Counted from the first letter of the stretch, positions 7,798-17,730 are shown. The stretch is 64,000 bases of DNA from Duganella guangzhouensis (GCF_009674535.1 NZ_WKJK01000002.1:558001-622000), one strand, 5' to 3'. Numbers and translations are program-made. The notes: generated by a model not told the origin, from the sequence alone.

Positions 7798-10700
7798 TTA
7801 ACGCAGCATGGACTCCCACACTTTTTGCAGACGCTTGGCCGATACCGGCATCGGCGTGCGCAATTCCTGCGCATACAGCGACACCCGCAACTCCTCCAGC
7901 ATCCAGCGGAATTCCACCATTTTCGGATCGGTGTTCTTGCCGGCCGATTTGTCGCGGCTCGCGCGCAGATACGCTGCCGCGGCCTGCTGCCACTCGCCCA
8001 TCAGTTTCGTATCGCGGGACGGATCGCCGCGCAGCTTTTCAATCCGCACGTTCATCGCTTTCAGATAGCGCGGGAAGTGCGCCAGCTGGCTGTACTCGTT
8101 CTCCAGCAAGAAGCGCTTGTGCACCAGTCCTTGCAGCTGCTGCTGCATGTCCTGCGCCGCCTGTTGCGGCAAGCCTTGCAGACGTTTCGGCAGGCCGTGG
8201 AATTCAGTCAGCACCTGAGACAGCAGACGCGCGATCTCGTTCACCAGCAGTACCAGGCGCGATTTTCCTTCGTCCTTGCGCTTGGTGAAAGTGGCGGCGT
8301 CGATCGGCAGCGGGTCTTGCAGACAGGCGATGTCCAATGCCTTGTTGATGATCTGTTCGCGCAGTTCTTCCTGCGTGCCCATGCTCATGAACTGCATGCC
8401 CATTTGCTGCAGATTGGGGATGCTCTTTTCGATGAATTTGATCTGGTCCTTCATCTGCAGTGCGAACAGACGACGCAGGCCGACGCGGTGGGTGCGCGCG
8501 GCGACGTTCGGATCGTCGAATACTTCGAGGTCGCAGTGCGTGCCTTTGTCCACCAGCGCGGGGAAGCCGATCAGCGTCAGCTTGCCCTGGGCGATTTCCA
8601 GCAGCTCCGGCAGTTCGCCGAAGGTCCAGGAGGTCAGATTGGTCAGCGTGATGTTGTTGGCCGGCGCGTCCACCGCAGCAGCCTTCCCGCCGGCGCTGCC
8701 AGCGGCCGGCGTTGCGGAGCCGCGAGCAGTGCCCACGGCAGTAGCCGCGCCGCCGCTGGCCGGCATCACTGCGCGCGCGGCGACGGTGGCTTGTGGGCCG
8801 GAGGCTTCCGCCATCTTCTGGAAGCTTTCACGCGCCTGCGTGCCGTACTCCGCCTGCAAGGTGGCGAGGTTGCGGCCCATGTCCAGCTGGCGGCCATGCT
8901 CGTCGATCACCTTGAAGTTCATGAAGTGGTGCGCCGGCAGCGTCTCCGGCTTGAAGTCGGTGGTCAGCGGCGTCACCGTGATCTGAGCGCGGATGTCGGC
9001 GATGATGGCGTCAACCAGCTCACCACGGCCAAACGCATGCTTCGCTTCGATCCGCTCGCAGAACTTGGCCGCGTAATCCGGCAGTGGCACGCAGTGACGG
9101 CGCAGCTTCTGTGGCAGGGATTTCAGCAGCAGATGCACCTTCTCCTTCAACATGCCCGGTACCAGCCATTCGCAGCGCTCGCGCGACAGCTGGTTCAGCG
9201 CATACAGCGGCACCGCCAGCGTCACGCCATCGCGCACGCTGCCTGGTTCGAAGTGATAGGTCAGCACCAGCTCCAGGCCGGCCGCGTTCATCTTCTTCGG
9301 GAACAAATCGGTGGTGACGCCGGCCGCCTCATGCCGCATCAGCTCATCGCGGTTCAAGTACAGCAGCTTCGGTTCACTGGACGTCACATCCTTGTGCCAC
9401 TTCTCGAAACCGGCGCCGTTCACCACGTCGGCCGGAATCAGCTTGTCGTAGAAGGCCGCGATCAGTTCATCGTCCACCAGCACGTCCTGACGGCGCGACT
9501 TGTGTTCGAGGTTCTCGATCTCTTTAATCAGCTTGTGATTGTGGGCGAAGAACGGCGCGCGCGTCTCGTAATCGCCGCCCACCAGCGCATCGCGGATGAA
9601 AATTTCGCGCGCCTCGGCCGGGTTGAACAAGCCGTAGTTGATGCGGCGCTGGCTGTACACCACCAACCCGTACAAGGTGGCGCGCTCGGACGCGGTGACT
9701 TGCGCCGAACGTTTTTCCCAGCGCGGCTCGCCCCACGATTTTTTCAGCAAATGGCCGCCGACCTTTTCCAGCCACTCCGGCTGGATCTGCGCGATGCAAC
9801 GCGCATACAGGCGCGTGGTGTCCACCAGCTCCGCCGCCATGATCCACTTGCCCGGCTTTTTGCTCAGCGAGGAACCCGGCCAGATATTGAACTTGATGCC
9901 GCGCGCGCCCAGGAAGCCAGGATCGTCTTCCATCTTGAAGCCGATATTACCCAGCAGGCCAGTCAGCAGCGCCAGATGCAGGTTCTCGTAGGTCGCCGGC
10001 GTGTCGTTCAGGCGCCAGCCCTGTTCCTTGACGATGGTCAGCAGCTGCGAATGGACGTCGCGCCATTCGCGCAGACGCAGTTGCGACAGGAAGTTGGTGC
10101 GGCAGTTGTCCTGCAGCTGGCGGTTGGTCTTCTTGTGCTCAATCGCGTTTTCGAACCAGTTCCAGATCTTGATATAGCTGAGGAATTCGGACTTCTCGTC
10201 AGCGAACTTCTTGTGCGCCTCGTCGGCCGCCTGCTGGTGCTCCATCGGCCGGTCGCGCGGGTCCTGCACCGACAGCGCGGAGGCGATAATCAGCACTTCG
10301 TTCAGGCAGACGTTGTCCAACGCGGCCAGGATCATGCGGCCGACGCGCGGGTCCAGCGGCAGCTTGGCCAGCTTCTTGCCAAGTGGCGTGATCTGGTTGT
10401 ATTCGTCGACCGCGCCCAGTTCCTGCAGCAGCTGATAGCCGTCGGCGATGGCGCGCGCCAGCGGCGGTTCGATGAAGGGGAAGGTCTCCACATCAGCCAG
10501 ATGCAGGGTCTTCATGCGCAGGATGACGGAGGCCAGCGACGAGCGCAGAATCTCCGGTTCGGTAAACTTTGGACGCTGCAGGAAGTCCTGCTCTTCATAC
10601 AAACGGATGCAAACGCCATCGGCCACCCGGCCGCAACGGCCGGCGCGCTGGTTGGCGGCCGATTGCGCGATCGGTTCGATCTGCAGCTGTTCGACCTTGT

Positions 10701-11928
10701 TGCGGTAGCTGTAGCGCTTGACGCGCGCCAGGCCGGCGTCCACCACGTAGCGGATGCCGGGCACGGTCAGCGAGGTTTCGGCGACGTTGGTGGCCAAGAC
10801 GATGCGGCGCGCGTTGGTGGTCTTGAACACGCGCTCCTGCTCTTCGGCCGACAGGCGGGCGAACAACGGCAGGATTTCGACGTGCGGCGGATGATGTTTG
10901 CGCAGTGCTTCGGCGGCGTCGCGGATTTCGCGTTCGCCGGGCAGGAACACCAGCACGTCGCCGGAGCCGATGCGGCTCAGTTCATCGACAGCGTCAACCA
11001 CGGCGTCCATCAGGTCGCGCTTCTCGCGTGCGGCGGCGGTGCGGGCGCCCTTGCCTTCGGCGTTGGCGATGGCGACCGCGTTGCCGCCAGGGTTGGCGCG
11101 GTTCACCACGTCGCTTTCGATCGGGCGATAGCGCACTTCCACCTTGTACAGGCGGCCGGAGACTTCGATCACCGGCGCCGGCTTCTCGGGCGTGCCAAAG
11201 TGGCGCGCGAAGCGGTCGGCATCGATCGTCGCCGAGGTGATGATGATCTTCAGGTCGGGACGGCGCGGCAGCAGCTGCTTCAGGTAGCCGAGCAGGAAGT
11301 CGATGTTCAGGCTGCGTTCGTGGGCCTCGTCGATGATGATGGTGTCGTAGGCTTTGAGCAGCGGGTCGCTTTGCGTTTCAGTCAACAGGATACCGTCGGT
11401 CATCAGCTTGACCGAGGCGCCTTTTTGCAGGGTGTCGGCAAACCGCACCTTGAAGCCAACGTGTTCGCCCAGCGGCGAGCCCAGTTCAACCGCGATGCGC
11501 TTGGCGGTGGACGAGGCGGCGATACGGCGCGGCTGGGTGTGGCCGATCAGCCCCTTCTGGCCACGGCCCAGCTCCAGACAAATTTTCGGCAACTGGGTGG
11601 TTTTGCCGGAGCCGGTTTCGCCGGAGACGATGATGACCTGGTTGTTCAGCAGCGCCTGCGCGATTTCGTGGCGGCGGCCGGACACCGGCAGATCTTCAGG
11701 GAAGGTAATCGGCGGCAGCGGGTTGCGGAACGCCCGTTCGGCCTCGCGCGCCGCCTGCTCCTCCGGCGTCAGACGCGGCCGGGCGTCGCGGCGCGGGCCA
11801 CGCTGGCCAGCCTCGCCCTCGCCACGCGGGGCGCGGGGCGGACGGGCATCGGCGCCGGGCGCGGGGCGGTTGGCAGCGGTTTGAGGGCTGGAAGACGATT
11901 TTTGTGGCTTGTTGCTGGCTTCTGACAT
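7798..11928 (-). CDS. hrpA: ATP-dependent RNA helicase HrpA
   Basis: 1376 aa, DEAH-box SF2 helicase. The N-terminus (1-75) is disordered, rich in Pro/Arg/Gly. GETGSGKTTQ near residue 107 is Walker A, DEAH near 200 is motif II, TSAT and QRAGRCGR are motifs III and VI; the HrpA-specific C-terminal region (DUF3418) completes it. Slightly longer than the E. coli protein (1300 aa), partly from the N-terminus and an Ala/Gly/Thr-rich linker at about 1046-1089. HrpA acts on mRNA and on colliding ribosomes in the cytoplasm. Divergent from argA with a 56-bp gap. The opposite strand carries a 1392-codon open frame that I regard as a shadow. Confidence 0.95.
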   Translation of the reverse strand: MSEASNKPQKSSSSPQTAANRPAPGADARPPRAPRGEGEAGQRGPRRDARPRLTPEEQAAREAERAFRNPLPPITFPEDLPVSGRRHEIAQALLNNQVIIVSGETGSGKTTQLPKICLELGRGQKGLIGHTQPRRIAASSTAKRIAVELGSPLGEHVGFKVRFADTLQKGASVKLMTDGILLTETQSDPLLKAYDTIIIDEAHERSLNIDFLLGYLKQLLPRRPDLKIIITSATIDADRFARHFGTPEKPAPVIEVSGRLYKVEVRYRPIESDVVNRANPGGNAVAIANAEGKGARTAAAREKRDLMDAVVDAVDELSRIGSGDVLVFLPGEREIRDAAEALRKHHPPHVEILPLFARLSAEEQERVFKTTNARRIVLATNVAETSLTVPGIRYVVDAGLARVKRYSYRNKVEQLQIEPIAQSAANQRAGRCGRVADGVCIRLYEEQDFLQRPKFTEPEILRSSLASVILRMKTLHLADVETFPFIEPPLARAIADGYQLLQELGAVDEYNQITPLGKKLAKLPLDPRVGRMILAALDNVCLNEVLIIASALSVQDPRDRPMEHQQAADEAHKKFADEKSEFLSYIKIWNWFENAIEHKKTNRQLQDNCRTNFLSQLRLREWRDVHSQLLTIVKEQGWRLNDTPATYENLHLALLTGLLGNIGFKMEDDPGFLGARGIKFNIWPGSSLSKKPGKWIMAAELVDTTRLYARCIAQIQPEWLEKVGGHLLKKSWGEPRWEKRSAQVTASERATLYGLVVYSQRRINYGLFNPAEAREIFIRDALVGGDYETRAPFFAHNHKLIKEIENLEHKSRRQDVLVDDELIAAFYDKLIPADVVNGAGFEKWHKDVTSSEPKLLYLNRDELMRHEAAGVTTDLFPKKMNAAGLELVLTYHFEPGSVRDGVTLAVPLYALNQLSRERCEWLVPGMLKEKVHLLLKSLPQKLRRHCVPLPDYAAKFCERIEAKHAFGRGELVDAIIADIRAQITVTPLTTDFKPETLPAHHFMNFKVIDEHGRQLDMGRNLATLQAEYGTQARESFQKMAEASGPQATVAARAVMPASGGAATAVGTARGSATPAAGSAGGKAAAVDAPANNITLTNLTSWTFGELPELLEIAQGKLTLIGFPALVDKGTHCDLEVFDDPNVAARTHRVGLRRLFALQMKDQIKFIEKSIPNLQQMGMQFMSMGTQEELREQIINKALDIACLQDPLPIDAATFTKRKDEGKSRLVLLVNEIARLLSQVLTEFHGLPKRLQGLPQQAAQDMQQQLQGLVHKRFLLENEYSQLAHFPRYLKAMNVRIEKLRGDPSRDTKLMGEWQQAAAAYLRASRDKSAGKNTDPKMVEFRWMLEELRVSLYAQELRTPMPVSAKRLQKVWESMLR

Positions 11929-11971
11929 TGTTTTTTACAAAGGTATTTGGCGCGGACGTCGCGCCCCGAAT

Positions 11972-11977
11972 TATAAT
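11972..11977 (+). promoter_or_regulatory. -10 hexamer of argA, probably giving a leaderless mRNA
   Basis: TATAAT lies exactly 7 nt before the argA ATG at 11985 and there is no Shine-Dalgarno sequence between them. Transcription would begin at or next to the A of the start codon. A weak -35 (TTGGCG at 11947-11952) is 19 bp upstream. Confidence 0.6.
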
Positions 11978-11984
11978 GCGGCTA

Positions 11985-13295
11985 ATGGAAAACCCTACCC
12001 AATTCGTCCAATGGCTGCGTTCCGTCGCACCCTACATCCACGCCTTCCGTGGCAAAACCTTCGTGGTCGCCTTCCCAGGTGAACTGGTGGCGGCCGGCGC
12101 TTTGCCGGTGCTGGCGCACGATCTCTCGCTGCTGCACGCGCTCGACATCAACGTCACCGTGGTCTACGGCTCGCGGCCGCAGGTGGCGGAACAACTGGCG
12201 CTGCGTAACGTCGAAGGCCGCTTCCACAACGGCGTGCGCATCACCGACACCGCCGCCATGGAATGCGCCAAGGAAGCCGCCGGCGAACTGCGCCTCGACA
12301 TCGAGGCCGCGTTCAGCCAGGGCTTGCCGAACACGCCGATGTCCAACGCGGCGATCCGCATCATTTCCGGCAACTTCATCACCGCCCGCCCGCTCGGCGT
12401 GATCGACGGCGTCGACCTTGAACTGACCGGCGTCACCCGCAAGGTGGACGCTGAAACCATCCACTCCATCCTCGGCTCGGACGGCCTGGTGCTGCTGTCG
12501 CCGCTGGGCTTCTCGCCCACCGGCGAAGCCTTCAACCTGACCATGGAAGACGTGGCCTGCAGCGCCGCCATCGCGCTGCACGCGGACAAACTGATCTTCA
12601 TCACCGAGACCCCGCTGATGACCGACGCCGGCGGCACCGAAATCCGCGAACTGTCGTCGCACCAGGCCGAAGCCGTGCTGCAGGCCGGCTTCCTGCCCGA
12701 CGCCACCGCGTTCTACCTGAAGCACTGCGTCAAAGCCTGCGACAACGGCGTCGAACGCTCGCACATCGTGTCCTTCAACATGGACGGCTCGGCGCTGCTG
12801 GAGCTGTTCACCCACGATGGCGTCGGCACCATGATCTCGCACGAGAACCTAGAATCGCTGCGTACCGCCACCATTGAAGACGTCGGCGGCATCATCAAAC
12901 TGATCGAACCGCTGGAAGCCGACGGCACGCTGGTCAAGCGCGGCCGCGAACTGATCGAACGCGAAATCGACCTGTTCTCGGTCATCGAGCACGATGGCGT
13001 GATCTTCGGCTGCGCCGCGCTGTACCCGTTCCCGGAACAGAAAATGGCGGAAATGGCTTGCCTGACGGTTAACCCTGAAGTCCAGGGCCAGGGCGATGGC
13101 GACCGCATCCTCAAACACATGGAGAACCGCGCCCGCGCCATGGGCCTGCAAAAACTGTTCGTGCTGACCACCCGCACCGCGCACTGGTTCATCAAGCGCG
13201 GCTTCCATCCGGCCACGGTGGACGCCCTGCCGAAGGACCGTCAGCGCATGTATAACTGGCAGCGCAAATCCCAGGTTCTGATTAAAACCTTATAA
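11985..13295 (+). CDS. argA: N-acetylglutamate synthase (amino-acid N-acetyltransferase)
   Basis: 436 aa, the first enzyme of arginine synthesis (acetyl-CoA + L-glutamate to N-acetylglutamate). Residues 1-290 are an amino-acid-kinase-like domain ([29 protein letters not shown]) that normally senses arginine; residues 300-436 are the GNAT domain ([27 protein letters not shown] as the acetyl-CoA loop). Length matches E. coli ArgA (443 aa). ATG 11985 (MENPTQF) is preferred over the in-frame ATG at 11976, which lies inside the TATAAT box. Divergent from hrpA; yggX follows in 35 bp. Confidence 0.93.
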   Translation: MENPTQFVQWLRSVAPYIHAFRGKTFVVAFPGELVAAGALPVLAHDLSLLHALDINVTVVYGSRPQVAEQLALRNVEGRFHNGVRITDTAAMECAKEAAGELRLDIEAAFSQGLPNTPMSNAAIRIISGNFITARPLGVIDGVDLELTGVTRKVDAETIHSILGSDGLVLLSPLGFSPTGEAFNLTMEDVACSAAIALHADKLIFITETPLMTDAGGTEIRELSSHQAEAVLQAGFLPDATAFYLKHCVKACDNGVERSHIVSFNMDGSALLELFTHDGVGTMISHENLESLRTATIEDVGGIIKLIEPLEADGTLVKRGRELIEREIDLFSVIEHDGVIFGCAALYPFPEQKMAEMACLTVNPEVQGQGDGDRILKHMENRARAMGLQKLFVLTTRTAHWFIKRGFHPATVDALPKDRQRMYNWQRKSQVLIKTL

Positions 13296-13330
13296 TTCAC
13301 GTTTTACATACCGCTTTAGGAGCACCCGAG

Positions 13331-13603
13331 ATGGCCCGCACCGTTCAATGCATTAAACTCAACAAGGAAGCCGAGGGCTTGGATTTCCCGCCGTATCCTG
13401 GCGAACTGGGTAAGAAGATCTACGAACAGGTTTCCAAGGAAGCCTGGGCACAATGGCTGAAGCATCAGACCATGCTGGTCAACGAAAACCGCCTGAATCT
13501 GGCCGACCAGCGCGCCCGTAAATACCTGGCGACGCAGATGGAAAAACACTTCTTCGGCGACGGCGCCGATGCGGCACAAGGTTACGTGCCGCCAGCCGAG
13601 TAA
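13331..13603 (+). CDS. yggX: Fe(2+)-trafficking / oxidative damage protection protein
   Basis: 90 aa, full-length YggX family: [24 protein letters not shown] at the start with the conserved Cys7, and the helical [19 protein letters not shown] core. Small cytosolic protein that protects Fe-S proteins and limits oxidative damage. RBS TAGGAG lies 8 nt before the ATG. A TATAAT at 13291-13296, inside the last codons of argA, could give it its own promoter. A terminator follows. Confidence 0.93.
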   Translation: MARTVQCIKLNKEAEGLDFPPYPGELGKKIYEQVSKEAWAQWLKHQTMLVNENRLNLADQRARKYLATQMEKHFFGDGADAAQGYVPPAE

Positions 13604-13612
13604 GCTGCTGCC

Positions 13613-13634
13613 GCTCCCCGGTGCGCCGGGGAGC
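13613..13634. terminator. Shared hairpin terminator between yggX and rpiA
   Basis: GCTCCCCGG - TGCG - CCGGGGAGC: a perfect 9-bp GC-rich stem in the 41-bp gap between two convergent genes. There is no strong U-tract on either side. Confidence 0.65.
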
Positions 13635-13644
13635 ATCTGATTGC

Positions 13645-14322
13645 TTAGTACTTCAGCGTTTTCACACCTTCCGCCGTGCCCAGCAGGCACACATTGGCGC
13701 CACGCGCCGCGAACAGCCCCACCGCAATCACGCCGACGATCTGATTGATCTGCGCTTCCAGCGCCTTCGGATCGGTAATCGACAGACCCGACACATCCAG
13801 CAGATAACCACCGTTGTCGGTGACGAAGGCTTCGTCGCTGCCCGGCTTCAGACGCAGTTTCGGCGTGCCGCCCAGCGCCACCAGCTGACGCGCCACCGAG
13901 GCGCGCGCCATCGGGATCACTTCCACCGGCAGCGGGAACTTGCCCATCACGTCCACCAGCTTGGAACCATCGGCGATGCAGACGAACTGCTTGGCCACCG
14001 AAGCCACGATTTTCTCGCGCGTCAGGGCCGCGCCGCCGCCCTTGATCATGGCGCCGGAGTGGTCGATTTCATCGGCGCCATCGATGTAGACCGCCATTTC
14101 CGACACGTCGTTCAGGTCGAACACCTCGATGCCGTGGCCGCGCAGGCGAGCGGCGGTGGCTTCGGACGAGGCCACGGTGCCCTTGATCTTGTCCTTCATC
14201 TTGGCCAGTTCATCAATGAAGAAATTGGCGGTGGAGCCGGTGCCGACGCCGATGATCTCGTTTTCCACCACATAGGCAATGGCGGCGCGGGCTACGGCTT
14301 GTTTCAGTTCGTCTTGGGTCAT
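13645..14322 (-). CDS. rpiA: Ribose-5-phosphate isomerase A
   Basis: 225 aa, interconverts ribose 5-phosphate and ribulose 5-phosphate in the non-oxidative pentose phosphate pathway. Family motifs are present: GVGTGST at 25-31 (phosphate loop), DGADEID at 81-87 with the catalytic aspartates, and [11 protein letters not shown] at 94-104. Length equals the family norm (about 220). Converges on yggX. Confidence 0.95.
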   Translation of the reverse strand: MTQDELKQAVARAAIAYVVENEIIGVGTGSTANFFIDELAKMKDKIKGTVASSEATAARLRGHGIEVFDLNDVSEMAVYIDGADEIDHSGAMIKGGGAALTREKIVASVAKQFVCIADGSKLVDVMGKFPLPVEVIPMARASVARQLVALGGTPKLRLKPGSDEAFVTDNGGYLLDVSGLSITDPKALEAQINQIVGVIAVGLFAARGANVCLLGTAEGVKTLKY

Positions 14323-14479
14323 GATAAAAAGATAAGGAAGGGGAATTCAGGGGGATATCAACTGCCGCTATTTTACCAGCCCGGCTTTTCCGGCAAAATT
14401 TACGTATAAAGCATGCAACAACTGTGGTCAGGAAGGTCACGGGATATGCGAGAATGAAAGCACCGCTCAGGGGACAGAC

Positions 14480-14848
14480 ATGACTACTAAAACAGTGCTG
14501 ATCGTCGATGACAGCCGCGTCTCACGCATGATGGCGAAACAGTACATTGCCGGCCTGCGCGCCGACTGGATCGTGGAGGAAGCCGGCACCGGCGAGGAAT
14601 CGCTGGTCAAGGCGCGCCACGTCAGCCCCGACCTGATACTGATGGACGTTAACATGCCCGGCATGGGCGGCATCGCCGCCGCCGAGCAGCTGCGCCAGGA
14701 ATTCCCCACCGTGCCGATCTCGCTGCTGACCGCCAATGTGCAAACCGCCACCCGCGAGCGCGCCAGCGCCATGGGCATCGGCTTTGTCGAAAAGCCGATC
14801 ACCGAGGCGCGCATCGCGCAACTGGTGGCCACGCTGGAAGCGGTGTAA
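14480..14848 (+). CDS. CheY-like single-domain response regulator
   Basis: 122 aa, one receiver domain only. Acidic pair D10-D11, phospho-acceptor D56 (LILMDVNMPG), T84 and K105 (VEKP) are all in place. RBS GGGGAC precedes the ATG. It is the first gene of an operon with a CheC-like phosphatase (2-bp gap) and a PAS-GGDEF protein, so this receiver is probably dephosphorylated by the CheC protein. The partner kinase is not in the window. Confidence 0.9.
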   Translation: MTTKTVLIVDDSRVSRMMAKQYIAGLRADWIVEEAGTGEESLVKARHVSPDLILMDVNMPGMGGIAAAEQLRQEFPTVPISLLTANVQTATRERASAMGIGFVEKPITEARIAQLVATLEAV

Positions 14849-14850
14849 TC

Positions 14851-15477
14851 ATGTTCAACCTGACCGAACTCGAAAACGACGCGCTGGTGGAAATCTTCAA
14901 CATCGGCGTCGGCCAAGCGGCGGCGTCGATGAGCGCCATCGTGCACGAGGCGGTGCGGATGTCGGTGCCGTCGATCAGCTTCATCCCGCGCACCGAGGCG
15001 GCGCGGCTGCTGGGCAAGAACGACGGCCTGCCGGAGCGCATCTGCGGCGTCAGCCAGCATTTCCACGGCGCGTTCGGCACCCAGGCCATCCTGATGTTCC
15101 CGGAAGATAAAAGCCTGGAAATCGTGCGGCTGATGGTGGGGGAAGCCATTCCGCTCAAGGAACTGACCGAGATGGAACAAGAAGCCATGTGCGAGATCGG
15201 CAACATCATGCTGAACTCCTGCGTCGGCACGCTGGCCAACACCTTCCAGCGCGAGCTGCAAGGCTCGCTGCCGCAGTACCATGTCGGCACCAGCGATGAA
15301 ATCCTCAGCGCCACCGGCAGCGAGGCCGGCAACGTGGTGCTGATGCTGCACATCGACTTTGTGCTGGAAAAGCACCAGATCCACGGCTACGTCGCCTTCG
15401 TGCTGGATATCTCGGCGCTGCACGACCTGCAGGAGCAGATCAACCTTTATATTGCGCGCGCGATGGGGCAAGCATGA
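14851..15477 (+). CDS. CheC-like chemotaxis phosphatase
   Basis: 208 aa, CheC/CheX/FliY superfamily. The first active-site motif is D10-x3-E14-x2-N17 in ENDALVEIFN. The second, around E115-x2-N118 (MEQEAMCEIGN), keeps Glu and Asn but has Glu111 where Asp/Ser is usual. CheC proteins hydrolyse phospho-aspartate on CheY-type receivers; CheD, the usual CheC partner, is not seen here. It sits between a CheY-like receiver and a diguanylate cyclase, overlapping the latter by 4 bp (ATGA), which suggests a dedicated receiver-phosphatase pair. Confidence 0.85.
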   Translation: MFNLTELENDALVEIFNIGVGQAAASMSAIVHEAVRMSVPSISFIPRTEAARLLGKNDGLPERICGVSQHFHGAFGTQAILMFPEDKSLEIVRLMVGEAIPLKELTEMEQEAMCEIGNIMLNSCVGTLANTFQRELQGSLPQYHVGTSDEILSATGSEAGNVVLMLHIDFVLEKHQIHGYVAFVLDISALHDLQEQINLYIARAMGQA

Positions 15478-16433
15478 ATTCACCGCGACTGCCCCTGCTG
15501 GAAAGCGTGTTCTGCGCCGTCAACCTGGGCGCGATCGTGCTCGACCACGAGCGCCGCATCGTGCTGTGGAATAGCTGGATCAGCAAACACTCCGGGCTGG
15601 AGCACGAGCAGGTGCTGGGACGCGATTTCTTTGCCGTCTTCCCCGGCCTGCGCGGTGGCCGGGTCGACACCGCGATCCAGCACGCGCTGTACAACAACTT
15701 CGCCTCGCTGCTGTCGCAGACCCTGAACAAGGCGCCGTTCGCGCTGCATGCCAGCCGCGCGGCGGCCGCGCGCGACGAACGCATCCAGCAGGCGGTGGAA
15801 GTGACGCCGATCGCGGTGGATGGCGCGCCGCGCCACTGTCTGATCCAGGTCAGTGACGTCAGCATCGCGGTGACACGCGAAAAGCTGCTGCGCGAGCAAA
15901 CCATGGTGCTGCGTTCGCAAACCTTCTCGGACGGCCTGACCGGCATCGCCAATCGCCGCCACTTCGACGTCGCGATGGAAAAGGAACACCGGCGCGCCAA
16001 GCGCGGCGCCACCCCGCTGTCGCTGCTGATGATCGACATCGACCACTTCAAAGCCTATAACGACCACTACGGCCACCAGAAAGGCGATCAATGCCTGATC
16101 CAGGTGGCGGCCGCGCTGGCCGACATGCTGAAGCGGCCGTGCGATCTGATGGCGCGCTACGGCGGCGAGGAATTCGCGATGATCCTGCCGGAGACCGACG
16201 TCGAGCAGGCCATGCTGATGGCGGAAACCATCCGCGCGCGGGCGCAGGAACTGGCGATCCCGCATGAACGCACCACCGACGCCGCGCAACTGGTCACGGT
16301 CAGCATCGGCATCGCCACCCAGTTGCCGGACCTGCCGGTGGAAATCGAAGCGCTGATCGGCGCCGCCGACCGCGCGCTGTACCAGGCCAAGCGCAATGGC
16401 CGCAACCGCGTGTCCGCCCTGCTCACCCACTGA
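15474..16433 (+). CDS. PAS-GGDEF diguanylate cyclase
   Basis: 319 aa. Residues about 10-130 form a PAS-like sensor domain (VNLGAIVLDHERRIVLWN, SGLEHEQVLGRDFFAVFP). Residues 150-319 are a GGDEF domain with intact active site GGEEF (about 230-234) and, five residues before it, the inhibitory I-site RPCD. It should make cyclic di-GMP and be product-inhibited. No transmembrane segments, so cytoplasmic. Coupled to the CheC-like gene by ATGA; it probably turns the receiver/PAS signal into a c-di-GMP output. Confidence 0.9.
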   Translation: MNSPRLPLLESVFCAVNLGAIVLDHERRIVLWNSWISKHSGLEHEQVLGRDFFAVFPGLRGGRVDTAIQHALYNNFASLLSQTLNKAPFALHASRAAAARDERIQQAVEVTPIAVDGAPRHCLIQVSDVSIAVTREKLLREQTMVLRSQTFSDGLTGIANRRHFDVAMEKEHRRAKRGATPLSLLMIDIDHFKAYNDHYGHQKGDQCLIQVAAALADMLKRPCDLMARYGGEEFAMILPETDVEQAMLMAETIRARAQELAIPHERTTDAAQLVTVSIGIATQLPDLPVEIEALIGAADRALYQAKRNGRNRVSALLTH

Positions 16434-16443
16434 GGAGACACCA

Positions 16444-16923
16444 ATGCGCAAGCCGATGCTGTTATCCGCCTGCCTGCTCGCGACGCTAAGTGCCGGCGCC
16501 GCGCCGCTGGACCAGTTGGCGTGGCTGAGCGGCTGCTGGACCGCCGATGGCGGCGAGCCCGGCTCGGGCGAACAATGGACCACGACGGCCGGCGGCGCCA
16601 TGATGGGCATGAGCCGCACCATCAAGGGCGGCAAGGTGGCCAACTATGAATTCATGCGCATCACCAGCGCCAATGACGATGCAGTGATTTTCCACGCGCA
16701 GCCGTCCGGCCAGGAGGGCGCCAGCTTCACCGCCATCGCCCTGAGCGCGACCGAGGTGGTGTTTGAAAACCAGGGCCACGACTTCCCGCAAAAGGTGATC
16801 TATCGTTACCAGCCGCCGAACCAGCTGCGCGCGGCCATCGAGGGCAGCTACAACGGCAAGGCACGGCGCATCGAATTCCCGATGACGCGCGCCGCCTGCG
16901 CCGGTCAGGTCCAGACGCGGTAG
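16444..16923 (+). CDS. Exported DUF6265-like protein
   Basis: 159 aa from ATG at 16444; AGGAG lies 7 nt upstream. Signal peptide residues 1-19 (LLSACLLATLSAGAA); the LLSAC could also be read as a lipobox, although it comes early. The mature part starts LDQLAWLSGCWTADGG and has a lipocalin-like beta-barrel pattern ending near VIYRYQPPNQLRA, as in the DUF6265 family of unknown function. It starts 10 bp after the GGDEF gene and overlaps the convergent AraC gene by 19 bp. Confidence 0.75.
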   Translation: MRKPMLLSACLLATLSAGAAPLDQLAWLSGCWTADGGEPGSGEQWTTTAGGAMMGMSRTIKGGKVANYEFMRITSANDDAVIFHAQPSGQEGASFTAIALSATEVVFENQGHDFPQKVIYRYQPPNQLRAAIEGSYNGKARRIEFPMTRAACAGQVQTR

Positions 16924-17729
16924 ATCCAGTAGCTCTCGTCGCCGGAATCCAGCTTGCGCGCCAGTTCCAATGGACTGTGGCCTGTGATCTCGCGCGCTTC
17001 GCGGCAGAAGTGGGCCTGATCCGCATAACCACCGCGCGCGGCGATGTCGGACCACACCGCCCTGCCGGCCAGATACTCATCGCGCGCGCTGAAGAACGAG
17101 AGTTCGGCGCGCTGCAAACGCAGCAGCTTGCGCATTGGTTGGCCGGCGCTGGTTTTGATGCGGCGTTCGATGTTGCGCACGCCGCGTCCCAACGCGGTGT
17201 TGGCGGCCTGCGCGGCCAGATGGCGCACCCAATCGCCGGCCGTGGCGCCAGCGCCACCGGGACGCGCGGCCTGCCAGCGCGGCTCCAGAAATTCTTCCAC
17301 CAGCTGCAGCGCCCGCTCCGGCGTCGCCAGCACGGCGGCCGATAAAGCTTCCCACTCGGGTCCCAGCGCCTGCTCCACCGGCGCCCAGCGGTTGACCCAG
17401 GATGAAAGGTCAATACCGCTCAACGCATGCAGCACCTGCGGGTAAAACATCACCATCAGCATGCGCACCGGGCCGGGATTGTAGGTGGTGATCGGACGGT
17501 TCTGCGGGCCGCAGAACACCACGCGGATGCGGTCCTGCGGCGCATCGGCCGGCTCCACCACTTCCGCCTCGCCCTCGATGTAGAAGGTGATCGAACAATG
17601 CGGCGTGGCCGGATAGTGGTTGTAGCGATCCGCGCGCGCGGCGAGCGGCGTCTCCACCGTGCTGCGCTCGATGTAGGCGCGTACGCAGGATGCCAGTGAC
17701 TTGCGGGGGAAGATCAGCCGAGTACTCAT
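16905..17729 (-). CDS. AraC-family transcriptional regulator
   Basis: 274 aa. Residues 1-150 are an AraC-type ligand domain (HCSITFYIEGEAEV, FCGPQNRPITTYNPG). Residues 165-265 hold the double helix-turn-helix (NIERRIKTSAGQPMRKLLRL, then WSDIAARGGYADQAHFCREA and REITGHSPLEL). It is divergent from the cytochrome P450 with direct repeats between them (17731-17760), so regulation of the P450 is likely. Its 3' end overlaps the convergent DUF6265-like gene by 19 bp. The inducer is unknown. Confidence 0.88.
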   Translation of the reverse strand: MSTRLIFPRKSLASCVRAYIERSTVETPLAARADRYNHYPATPHCSITFYIEGEAEVVEPADAPQDRIRVVFCGPQNRPITTYNPGPVRMLMVMFYPQVLHALSGIDLSSWVNRWAPVEQALGPEWEALSAAVLATPERALQLVEEFLEPRWQAARPGGAGATAGDWVRHLAAQAANTALGRGVRNIERRIKTSAGQPMRKLLRLQRAELSFFSARDEYLAGRAVWSDIAARGGYADQAHFCREAREITGHSPLELARKLDSGDESYWIYRVWT

Positions 17730-17730
17730 G

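Noticed and set aside
7747..11925. A 1392-codon open frame on the plus strand, opposite hrpA
   Set aside because: It is almost exactly the antisense of hrpA, and its translation is rich in Gln/His/Arg/Val without recognisable domains, as expected from high-GC codon bias. HrpA on the other strand has all helicase motifs.
14323..14479. Possible riboswitch or small RNA between rpiA and the CheY-like gene
   Set aside because: The 157-bp gap shows no extended stem or terminator, so an ordinary divergent promoter region is enough.
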